DNA of 13,390 bases from Eubacterium sp. UBA3782 (GTDB taxonomy: Bacteria; Bacillota; Clostridia; Lachnospirales; Lachnospiraceae), in NCBI GenBank assembly GCA_002368795.1, contig DFFG01000021.1, positions 25,958 through 39,347 of the forward strand, given 5' to 3'. The notes below the pieces were generated by a model. It searched no databases. It worked only from the letters and a program-made list of their open reading frames with translations, and had not been told where the DNA came from. A program made the position numbers and the translations under genes. This document shows, piece after piece, positions 4,927 to 12,800 of this stretch; position 1 is the first letter of the stretch, and every line of letters starts with the position of its first letter.

Positions 4927-7467
4927 ATGGAATACTTTGGAAGGTTTTATCTGGACAAGGAAAAGGATATGATCGTCAATCTGTATATGGATGACGGGAA
5001 GCTGTCCTATGTTCTTCAGACGCCAAACCATGGCACGGGCAATCTGATCACCAATCTGGCCAGACTCTGCGGCCTGCCCATCACCTATGATGCCCAGGGG
5101 CTAAAGATCATCGAGGGGACGATCCCCTGCTATGTCGATGACCAAAACCGCAAGGTCTATGTTTTCCGGCTGGGCAGCACAAAGGTGGCCAACATCTATC
5201 CAAACGGTGACATCGAGAGAAAAGCCTCCGTCCCGGCCATATCCAAGACGCTGATGAGTCAGACCAAGGACTACCGGCTGGATTACCGGAAGACGATCGT
5301 CAAGACCTATATCCTGGAGGAGTGCAAGTTCCGGACGGATCTGCACACCCACATGAACGCCAACCTGGAGCCGGATATCCTGATCGCTCTTGGCATTTTC
5401 CACCAGATCCGGTACCCGCTCTACTACATCCGCAAGCTGGGTCTTCGGCTTTCGGCGGAGCAGAAGGAGCGGCTTGACGCCCGCAGGGAGATCACGGCAA
5501 AGAATCTGACAGAGTCGAACCTGACCGGCCGGTATCTGGACCGCCGGATCGATGACAATACCTTTATCAATTTCGCGGATCTGATCCTGAACAACAGGCG
5601 GAATGCCGCTTACAATATCCCCAGGATCCGGGCTTCGCTTGCGGTCATGAAGGACGGCCAGGCTGTATTTACCAATCTGGAGAAAGTCTATCTGTACCGC
5701 TACGTTTTTACCAAGGGCATTCCGGCAGAAGACCGGATCACCCCATCCGGCAGGGAGACCCTTCCGGACCCGGACATTGCACGCACGCTGCAGCGGATCC
5801 GCGAGGATCATGCAGGAGAGCGGTATGCGGACAACACGCTGTTCCAGGACAAGCTTCTCTGGACGGCGCGAGGCTATCAGAGCCGCGGCATCTGTTATGC
5901 GGAGATCACGGACACGACCCTGGTCAAGCGGGACGGGGCAGCGTGGATGCTGCAGCAGGTGCATGAGGTCATGCCGAAGATCACGGAGGAGACCGGCGTT
6001 CTGCTCCGGTTCCTTGCAGGCATCCGGCGGATCCCTCTGACGATCGTCCGGGATCAGGTGACCGCATCGGATTACGTCCGGGAAAACCTGGCCGTACTGC
6101 GGGCTGTCGCCCCGGATCCCTATGTTGCAGGGAGCGATATCATCGGCGAGGAGATCAACGACATCCGTGAGCTGTCCGGGCTGATCCGGGAGCTCGCAGC
6201 CATCGCGGCGGAGGATCCCTCCTTTGTTATCCGCATCCATGCCGGCGAGAACGACAGCCTGCGGGACAATGTGGCAAACAGCATCCGCTGTGTCCGGGAT
6301 GCCCTGGCACCGGGGCAGCCCTGGCCAAAGATCCGGATCGGCCACGGTCTGTATACGGCAAATCTGAAGAGCCGGAAGGGGAAAGCGCTGATTGCGGATA
6401 TCCTGGAGAGCGGAGCTGTCCTGGAATTCCAGATCACGTCCAATGTCCGGCTGAACAACCTGAGCGCCCTGGAGCGGCACCCGCTGAAGACCTATCTGAA
6501 GGCAGGCGTTCCCTGTGTACAGGGAACGGACGGAGGCGCCCTCTACGGGACAGACAGCATCGACGAGGAGCTGTCCCTGGAAAAACTGCTGGATCTGACC
6601 CGAGAGGACCTGATGGCCATGCGGCAGGTGGAGGACCGGATCATAAAGGAGAGCCAGAAGGCGTTTTCGGCAAAGCGGAAACGATTTGAGCCCGCACTGG
6701 CCGGCAGGAGCGCGGGAGAGATCCTGGAGCAGAGAATTGAGAACCAGCATGAGGCAGCGGCCTGCCGGATGGAGACAGAGCACAGGCTTTCCGGAAAAGA
6801 GGCGCTGGAAGGTCAGATCCGTGAGCTTCCGGCGGAGGGAATGCCGGTCATTCTTGCCGGCGGCAGCTTCAACAGCGATACCCATGTGACCAGAGTACGG
6901 CAGGAGGACCGGGAACTGATCGACCGGCTGCTGGAAGGGGCGGATCCCTCCAGAATCTTCTTCGTCGTTGGCCACAGGCTCTGCGGGCAGGAACGGTATC
7001 TGATCGCAAAAAACCGGAGCCTTTGTAAAAAAACAAACGGAAAGCAATCGGAAGATGGGAGAAAGGCCGCCCAGGGAAAATTCCAGATCTATGCCTTTGT
7101 CCCGGCCGAAATCACAGAAAAAGAGAAAAAGCGTCTGCAGGAGAGCGGCCTGTCGCTGCGGATCGCCCTGGAGAGTTCGGCTATGGGCACCTACAAGAGC
7201 TTTGCCTATGAGATCTTTAAGCGGAGGGAGTCTGTGCTGATCGCTTTTGACGGCAATTCCTCCGGAGCAAACCTGATCCAGGAGGCAAAAAACGGAAGGT
7301 ATCGCTGCGGGATCTATGTCAGCAGCCATTGCCGGGCCTTAAAGAGCAAGGCCGATTCGCTGCAGGGCTATGTCACACTTTTTGATGGCGGCGAAGAGAC
7401 GGCAAAGCAGATTTTGAAGACACTGCCCGGAAATTCCGGAAAACAGACAAGGAGGACGGCCAGATGA
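4927..7467 (+). CDS. Adenosine-deaminase-like hydrolase fused to a C-terminal DprA/SLOG-like domain
   Basis: An 846-residue protein with three regions. Residues 1-130 match no domain I know. Residues ~135-600 carry the adenosine deaminase superfamily metal site in order: D-L-H140-T-H142, H438-A-G-E441, I-G-H473-G, ITSN (503-506) and T-D535. The second Asp of the usual TDDP motif is Gly536, which may change substrate choice. HxH to HAGE spans ~298 residues against ~197 in mammalian ADA, so about 100 residues are inserted. Residues ~635-835 look like a DprA/Smf-type SLOG domain: VILAGGS (641-647), FFVVGHRLCG, ALESSAMGTYKSFAYEIF (747-764) and the DprA-like GNSSGANLIQEA (776-787). SLOG domains bind nucleotides, nucleotide-derived signals or DNA. 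A KR-rich linker (~700-715) interrupts that part. Cytosolic, no signal peptide. The stop overlaps the next start. Substrate and role are unknown; a signal- or nucleotide-processing enzyme is an inference. Confidence 0.8.
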   Translation: MEYFGRFYLDKEKDMIVNLYMDDGKLSYVLQTPNHGTGNLITNLARLCGLPITYDAQGLKIIEGTIPCYVDDQNRKVYVFRLGSTKVANIYPNGDIERKASVPAISKTLMSQTKDYRLDYRKTIVKTYILEECKFRTDLHTHMNANLEPDILIALGIFHQIRYPLYYIRKLGLRLSAEQKERLDARREITAKNLTESNLTGRYLDRRIDDNTFINFADLILNNRRNAAYNIPRIRASLAVMKDGQAVFTNLEKVYLYRYVFTKGIPAEDRITPSGRETLPDPDIARTLQRIREDHAGERYADNTLFQDKLLWTARGYQSRGICYAEITDTTLVKRDGAAWMLQQVHEVMPKITEETGVLLRFLAGIRRIPLTIVRDQVTASDYVRENLAVLRAVAPDPYVAGSDIIGEEINDIRELSGLIRELAAIAAEDPSFVIRIHAGENDSLRDNVANSIRCVRDALAPGQPWPKIRIGHGLYTANLKSRKGKALIADILESGAVLEFQITSNVRLNNLSALERHPLKTYLKAGVPCVQGTDGGALYGTDSIDEELSLEKLLDLTREDLMAMRQVEDRIIKESQKAFSAKRKRFEPALAGRSAGEILEQRIENQHEAAACRMETEHRLSGKEALEGQIRELPAEGMPVILAGGSFNSDTHVTRVRQEDRELIDRLLEGADPSRIFFVVGHRLCGQERYLIAKNRSLCKKTNGKQSEDGRKAAQGKFQIYAFVPAEITEKEKKRLQESGLSLRIALESSAMGTYKSFAYEIFKRRESVLIAFDGNSSGANLIQEAKNGRYRCGIYVSSHCRALKSKADSLQGYVTLFDGGEETAKQILKTLPGNSGKQTRRTAR

Positions 7468-8549
7468 AAAAAATAACAGCGATCCTTATGGTACTGCTTC
7501 TTGCAGCCGGCCTGTGTGCCTGCGGAAGTAAGGATAAAGGAACAGAAAAGGAGCCGGCATCTGCCAGCCAGAGCACAGAAGCGCCCAAGGAGGCTGAAAC
7601 AGAACCGGAAAGCCTGAAGAAAAGCGGCGCCGCTATTGCGGATGCGACGGTGACGGCGGAGAGCATACCGGTAAAGGTCATGGTCATCACCGGAGCCGGC
7701 GGCTTTGGCATGGCAAAGCTGATGGCAGATGCGGCGTCCGGAATGACCTCCATGGATTATGAGATCGTGACCGAGGCGGATCCGGAGGTTATCGTACAGA
7801 GTCTGGCAGATGGAAGCTGCGATATTGCGCTTCTTCCTTCAGATGCGGCAGCCCGGGCGTATCAGCAGTCGGACGGCGGCGTTGTGGCAGCAGCGGCCGT
7901 GACCAGAGGCGGGCTGTATGTCATCGCAAATACGGCAGCACGGACCATCACTTCGATGGAGGATCTTGCCGGCAGAGCCGTTCCTATTGCCGGAAGTGCC
8001 GCGCGCGCGGCAGCGGCGGCAATCTTTGCGACGGACGGGTGGGAGATCGATCTGGATACATCCATCGGTCAGGCCTCCGATCTGGTACGCGCCCTGGCAG
8101 AGGGAAAGACAGATCTTGCGATCCTTGCGGAACCTGCGGCTTCTGTGGCCGTCAGCTCCATCGACGGTGTCCAGAACATAATCAGCCTGGGCGATCTGTG
8201 GAACAGCGTATGCGGGGAGGGGACCATGGTCATGAACTGTGCGGCCTTCCGCCGGGATTTTGTCACGGCCCATCCCGAGGCAGCGGCTGCCTTTCTGGCC
8301 GAGTACCAGTCATCCGTATCCTATCTCGCACAGAGCCCAAATGATGCCGCAAGGCTGATCGAGGAGACGGGGATCTTTGGCAGAGGAGATGCGGCACTCG
8401 CCGCCATTCCAAACTGCGGATGCTGTGCCCTGACCGGGCAGGAGATGAAGGAGCCGCTTTCTGTCTATCTTCGACTGCTGCATGCCGCGGATCCCGCTTT
8501 TGTCGGCGGCGAGGTCCCGGGCGATGACTTCTATTATATTCCCGGCTGA
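7464..8549 (+). CDS. NMT1/THI5-like ABC transporter substrate-binding lipoprotein
   Basis: A 361-residue exported lipoprotein. The N-terminus has KK, a hydrophobic stretch and the lipobox L17-C-A-C20, then a Ser/Glu/Lys-rich tether to about residue 50. The body resembles the periplasmic-binding fold of the NMT1/THI5 type: KVMVITGAGGFGMAKL, a SLADGSCDIALLPSDAAA segment that echoes the helix after the first lobe, LVRALAEGKTDLAILAEPAAS for the second lobe, and the C-terminal IPNCGCCALTGQEMK ... VGGEVPGDDFYYIP block often seen in clostridial members. Family members bind pyrimidine, sulfonate or other small organic ligands; the ligand here is not readable. The ATG overlaps the deaminase-SLOG stop (ATGA), so translation is probably coupled. 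No permease or ATPase is nearby, which is unusual; it may use a distant transporter or act as a sensor. Confidence 0.85.
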   Translation: MKKITAILMVLLLAAGLCACGSKDKGTEKEPASASQSTEAPKEAETEPESLKKSGAAIADATVTAESIPVKVMVITGAGGFGMAKLMADAASGMTSMDYEIVTEADPEVIVQSLADGSCDIALLPSDAAARAYQQSDGGVVAAAAVTRGGLYVIANTAARTITSMEDLAGRAVPIAGSAARAAAAAIFATDGWEIDLDTSIGQASDLVRALAEGKTDLAILAEPAASVAVSSIDGVQNIISLGDLWNSVCGEGTMVMNCAAFRRDFVTAHPEAAAAFLAEYQSSVSYLAQSPNDAARLIEETGIFGRGDAALAAIPNCGCCALTGQEMKEPLSVYLRLLHAADPAFVGGEVPGDDFYYIPG

Positions 8550-8686
8550 CGATATCGGAAATATCTGTAAACTGTGATGCATTGCCGCTGTCCGGCACAA
8601 AAACAGCAGCACTCATCGCCGGCGGTGAGCCGGCAGGAGATACGGGTATTTAAAAATCTGGCGGAAATGCGAAGGAGGATCTGCAC
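8550..8686 (+). other. Intergenic spacer with short hairpins before the phospholipase C-like gene
   Basis: GATAT (8551-8555) can pair with ATATC (8561-8565), and GCCGGC (8618-8623) with GCCGGC (8629-8634) around a GGTGA loop. Neither is followed by a T-run, so neither is a convincing terminator. Read-through from the upstream operon is possible. The ribosome binding site AAGGAGG of the next gene is at about 8671-8677. Confidence 0.35.
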
Positions 8687-9496
8687 ATGCCTGCAGCCTA
8701 TACCCATGACAGCTTTGGAAAGGATGTTCTAAGGCGCCTCCAGGAAAGGGAGGCTGCCATTATCCGAAGCAAATATAACCTGTTTGCGATCGGCCTTCAG
8801 GGCCCGGATGTTTTCTTTTATTATCATCCGGTCTGGAAGAATCCGATCAGCGAAATGGGCCACCAGATCCACAGGGAGAGCGGCGAGACATTCATCCGCA
8901 GGATGGCCAAAACCGCTGCCCTCAGAGGGTTTCCTGACGCTGATCTTTCCTTTATCTATGGAAATATCTGCCATTATGCCCTGGACCGCCAGTGCCATGG
9001 AAATATCTTTCACTGGCAGGAGATCTCCGGAGCAGAGCACGCCATGATCGAAGGCCAGATGGACCGCGCCCTGATGCTGAGAAACGGCGAGGATCCGCTG
9101 CTCACCATGCCGGCAAGGCACATCCATCCGGACAGGAAAGCAGCAGAGCTCCTGCATTTATATTATCCGGAGCTGTCGGAAAAACGGCTGCTGGCTGTGC
9201 TGCGTTCCTTCCGGTCCTTCAACAAATTCCTCACGATGCCCGAGGCATGGAAGCGCCGTGTTGTCTATGCCCTGATGAAGAGGATCGGCGTGTACGATTC
9301 TCTGCGGGGACATTTTATCGACCGGGAGGCAGACCCTGTCTGCGAGCCGGACATGGAGGAACTGCTTGCCCTCTATGATGGGGCGATCGACATGGCGGTA
9401 ATGCTGGTTGAAAGGTTTCGTGATTTGGCAGAAGACAGGGAGACCTGGAGCCCGCTGTATGGGATGAATTTCGAATCCGATTACGGAAAATCGTAA
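8687..9496 (+). CDS. Zinc-dependent phospholipase C-fold protein, apparently cytosolic
   Basis: A 269-residue protein of the zinc-dependent phospholipase C (PF00882-type) superfamily. Candidate metal ligands appear in the order of the Bacillus cereus enzyme: H7 (YTHDSF), D41 (QGPDVFF), H59/H62 (GHQIH), H96-x3-D100-x3-H104 (CHYALDRQCH), H109, and H118-x3-E122 (EHAMIE), the last matching the His142/Glu146 pair of the classical enzyme. The core site thus looks complete. No signal peptide is present, unlike secreted toxins of the fold, so it likely acts inside the cell or on the inner membrane face. Members like this are common and uncharacterised in Clostridia. Start chosen from AAGGAGG at good spacing. 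It follows the binding-protein gene by 137 bp and is closed by a strong terminator. Phospholipase activity is a family inference. Confidence 0.83.
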   Translation: MPAAYTHDSFGKDVLRRLQEREAAIIRSKYNLFAIGLQGPDVFFYYHPVWKNPISEMGHQIHRESGETFIRRMAKTAALRGFPDADLSFIYGNICHYALDRQCHGNIFHWQEISGAEHAMIEGQMDRALMLRNGEDPLLTMPARHIHPDRKAAELLHLYYPELSEKRLLAVLRSFRSFNKFLTMPEAWKRRVVYALMKRIGVYDSLRGHFIDREADPVCEPDMEELLALYDGAIDMAVMLVERFRDLAEDRETWSPLYGMNFESDYGKS

Positions 9497-9500
9497 GATA

Positions 9501-9576
9501 AAAGGGACTTCTCTGCACTGGATCGCTGCCTCGTATCAGGAGGCGCAGACCGGTCAGAGCGAAGTCCCTTTCTGTT
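9501..9576 (+). terminator. Long-stem intrinsic terminator after the phospholipase C-like gene
   Basis: AAAGGGACTTC (9501-9511) pairs perfectly with GAAGTCCCTTT (9561-9571), followed by TCTGTT. The 49-nt interior is itself folded: TCTG/CAGA continues the stem and GCCTC (9528-9532) pairs with GAGGC (9539-9543). It begins a few bases after the stop. A-runs on the 5' side mean it could also act in reverse. The tail is short and interrupted. Confidence 0.8.
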
Positions 9577-9609
9577 ATACGTAAAGTGCTGGATTTTGAC
9601 CGTGAGCGG

Positions 9610-9640
9610 CTGACAGAGTGGTAAAAAATTTTATTATAAT
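9610..9640 (+). promoter_or_regulatory. Probable sigma-70-type promoter of the rhamnosidase gene
   Basis: CTGACA (9610-9615) is one base off the consensus -35. TATAAT (9635-9640) is a perfect -10 at 19-bp spacing; an overlapping TATTAT (9632-9637) gives 16 bp. The setting is AT-rich and lies right after a terminator. Predicted transcription starts about 190 bases before the coding start. Confidence 0.5.
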
Positions 9641-9836
9641 AGTTATAACAGGGTATATTCTGGCAAGAGTATGGTCGCAGGACATATACACAGGTCAGCC
9701 TGTGTGTCTCTCCGTTCTAAAGAGGAGGGCAGCAGCTGCAGCGAAGAGGGGGGATGGTAGATGGTATCCCGGCTGCTCTTCCGTGTCTGGCAGTGCCCTG
9801 TGCAGCAGCAGACAGTTATTTTAAAAGGAGGAACCT
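9641..9836 (+). promoter_or_regulatory. Long 5' leader of the rhamnosidase gene with hairpins
   Basis: The leader holds a perfect 7-bp hairpin ACACAGG-TCAG-CCTGTGT (9688-9705). A second possible pairing is between the purine-rich GGAGGGCAGC (~9723-9732) and GCTGCTCTTCC (~9771-9781). GTATAT/ATATAC (about 9653 and 9683) form a further weak inverted repeat. The ribosome binding site AAAAGGAGG (9823-9831) is strong. An in-frame-less small ORF (9618-9824) crosses it and looks spurious. No known riboswitch is recognised. Confidence 0.35.
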
Positions 9837-12800
9837 ATGAAGAAGAGACAGGTAATGGCCTGGATGCTGGCAGCGGCTATGACGCTGACAGCCTGCGGCG
9901 GAGCAGCCGCATCCGGCAGCTCATCTGCCACTCCGGCTGATGAGGCACAGACCGCATCTGCATCCACAGAAGAGGAGGCAGCTGAGAAAGAGGGCGCCGC
10001 AGAGGTAACGGCAGAGGATCCGGGCTCTCAGGCAGAGACCCTGGCCGAGGCGGAGCTTCTTTCTGTTGACGCAAAGGCCCAGATCGTAAACCTGAAGACG
10101 GACGGCGTCACAGATCCGGTCGGACTCGATGACGAGACGCCGGCATTCTCCTGGCAGATGGCATCCGAAGTCACCGGAGCTGCCCAGAGTTCGTACCAGA
10201 TCGTGGTAAGCGCTGCAGATGGAACCGAAATGTGGGATTCCGGCGTTGTTGAGAGCCGGGAATCCGTAGATATTGCCTATGAGGGACAGCCGCTGGAAGC
10301 ACGGACTGCTTACAGCTGGGCCGTCACCGTCACCGATACGGCAGGTAATCAGATAACTTCAGAGCCTGCCAGCTTTGAGACCGGCCTGATGAGTGAGGAT
10401 ATAAAAGCCTGGAACGGCGCACAGATGATCGGCGCGGACGAACTGCAGGTAGATGCAGCCTCCCTTCCGGGCTTTGTGATCAAATCTGGCGTGCAGATCC
10501 CTGACGGCAGCAATACGGCATCTTTTATCATCGGTGCCGATGACTTCCGTCTGGAGAACAGCAGCTTCAACATTCACAGTGTTGCTTCTGAGGAAAACTA
10601 TGTGCGCATCGAACTGGATATCTCTGATGTATCCGGCAGCGGCGCAAAGATCAACGTCTACCGTGTCGGCTATGCGCCGGAGGATTCCGCAGACACACCG
10701 CTGGTCACTGTCGCAGACAATGAGCAGCTGCTGGAGGCGATCACCGCAGCCAACGCACATGACGCGCATGAGATCGAGATCGCGGTAAACGGCAGTGATA
10801 TCAGCTTTGTCATCGACGGCACTGCGCTGAAGCTGAAGGAAAAGGTCACCGTCAATGATCTGGGCGGAGACAGCAGCTACAACAGCTATCCGAACCTTGG
10901 CTCCATTGGCCTTTCCGGCGATGCGGTCTTCACTGATTTCCGCGTACAGAACGGCGGCCTCTATGGCGAGTCCGTACTCTTTGACGCTGAGACCGGCGCC
11001 ACCTATGCGATCTTTGACGGCATGGAGGGCGTTGAGGCCGACGGCAATGTGATCACTGTCAGCACAGACAAGATCCAGTATGCGGATCCCAGCTATGCGG
11101 CAGCGCCCATGCTCCGCAAGGAGTTTGCTCCTTCCGGCGAGCTGGAAGCCGCAAGACTCTATCTGACGGCCCAGGGTATCTACAATTACTACATCAATGG
11201 CCAGGAGATCGCGCCGGATGAGTGGTTCAATCCGGGCAGCGAATCCTACGATGCATATCTGGCTTATAACACCTATGACGTCACCGAGCTGATCAAAGAG
11301 GGAGACAACGCCATGGGCGCCGTCCTCGGCGAGGGCTGGTGGTGCGGCCAGATGACCTACGATGTAAAGAACGCAAACTATTACGGCGAGCAGCCTGCCC
11401 TGATGGCTATGCTGGCTCTGGATTATAAGGATGGAACGACAGAGTACGTCGTTACAGACGATTCCTGGAGCTACTTCGGAGATGGCCCTGTGAGGCTTGC
11501 ATCCTTCTTCCAGGGCGAACGCTATGACGCAACCAAAGAAGCTGCCGTTGAGGGCTGGACTGAGGCCGGATTTGACGCTTCCTCCTGGAGAAACGCAGCC
11601 ATTATCGAGACCCGTGCACCCTTTGCAGCTCCTGCATTCGTGACCCGTACCGACAAGCCGGTGCATATCATCCGCACCAATGAGGTAGTCGAATCTCTTG
11701 GCACCGCAAAGGAAGGCAGCGATTCCTATATCTACGATATGGGTGAGAATGTCTCTGGTGTTCCGGTCATCACGATCCCGGAGGATCTGGCAAAAGAGGG
11801 CGAGACACTGACCATCCGCTTTGCCGAGATCCTTTATCCGGAGATGGAAGAGTACACCAAGGCCGGCATCGCCGGAACGCTGATGGTAGAGAACTACCGC
11901 GCGGCACTGGTCACCGACTTCTACACCATGAAGGCCGGCGAGCAGGTATTCATCCCGGATCTGACCTTCCATGGCTACCGCTACATCGAGATCACCGGAC
12001 TTGGCGAAGAGCTTCCGGCAGAGAACGTGCAGATGTATGTTCTGTCCTCGCTGGATGCGGCAGCCACCTATACCTCCAGCAATGAGCTGGCAAATCAGCT
12101 GTTCCGCAACATTACAAACTCGACCACCAGCAACTACATCTCCATTCCGACAGACTGCCCGCAGAGAAACGAGCGTCTGGGATGGACCGGTGACGCTCAG
12201 GTATTTGCCCTGACCGGCTCCTATATTGCCGATACCTACAACTTCATGGATATCTGGATGGACAGCGTACGTGCGGACTCCAACAAGGAGACCGGCATTT
12301 CCGCCCAGTATTCTCCGTCCCTGACCCAGTATGAGCTTGGCGCGGAGAGCATTGAGCACAGCGGCATGAGCTTTGGCATCACCTGGAACGCTCTGGCTGT
12401 CACGATTCCTTACAACCTGTACGTGCAGACAGGCAGAAAGGATATCGCCGAGGCAAACATCGACAACATCATCACCTACGTTGATCATATGATCGATACG
12501 CCGTTCAAGTACAAGGATGCCGCCGGCGAGAAGAAGACCGATGCCCGCCTGACCGGCGAGACCGGAACGCTGGCAGATCATCTGGCCAGGATCACGACTG
12601 ACTCTGTTCTCCTGGGTGAGGCTGTTTATATCCAGTGCCTGGACGACGCGGCTATTCTGTGCGAGGCGGTCGGCAACGAGGAGAAGGCTTCTGTATACAG
12701 ATCCCATGCCGTAGCTGCAAGGGAAGCCTGGAACGAGATCTTCATTGATCCGGAGACCGGAAAGACCAGAACCGCAGCAGGAGAGATGCAGGATACACAG

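Noticed and set aside
5101..7329. 742-codon open frame on the minus strand
   Set aside because: Antisense shadow of the deaminase-SLOG gene, with no ribosome binding site logic or protein motifs.
4927..7467. RADAR defence system (RdrB-type deaminase)
   Set aside because: The size and deaminase motifs suggested it, but no RdrA-type ATPase is adjacent, the upstream gene is divergent, and the SLOG domain is not part of RdrB as I know it.
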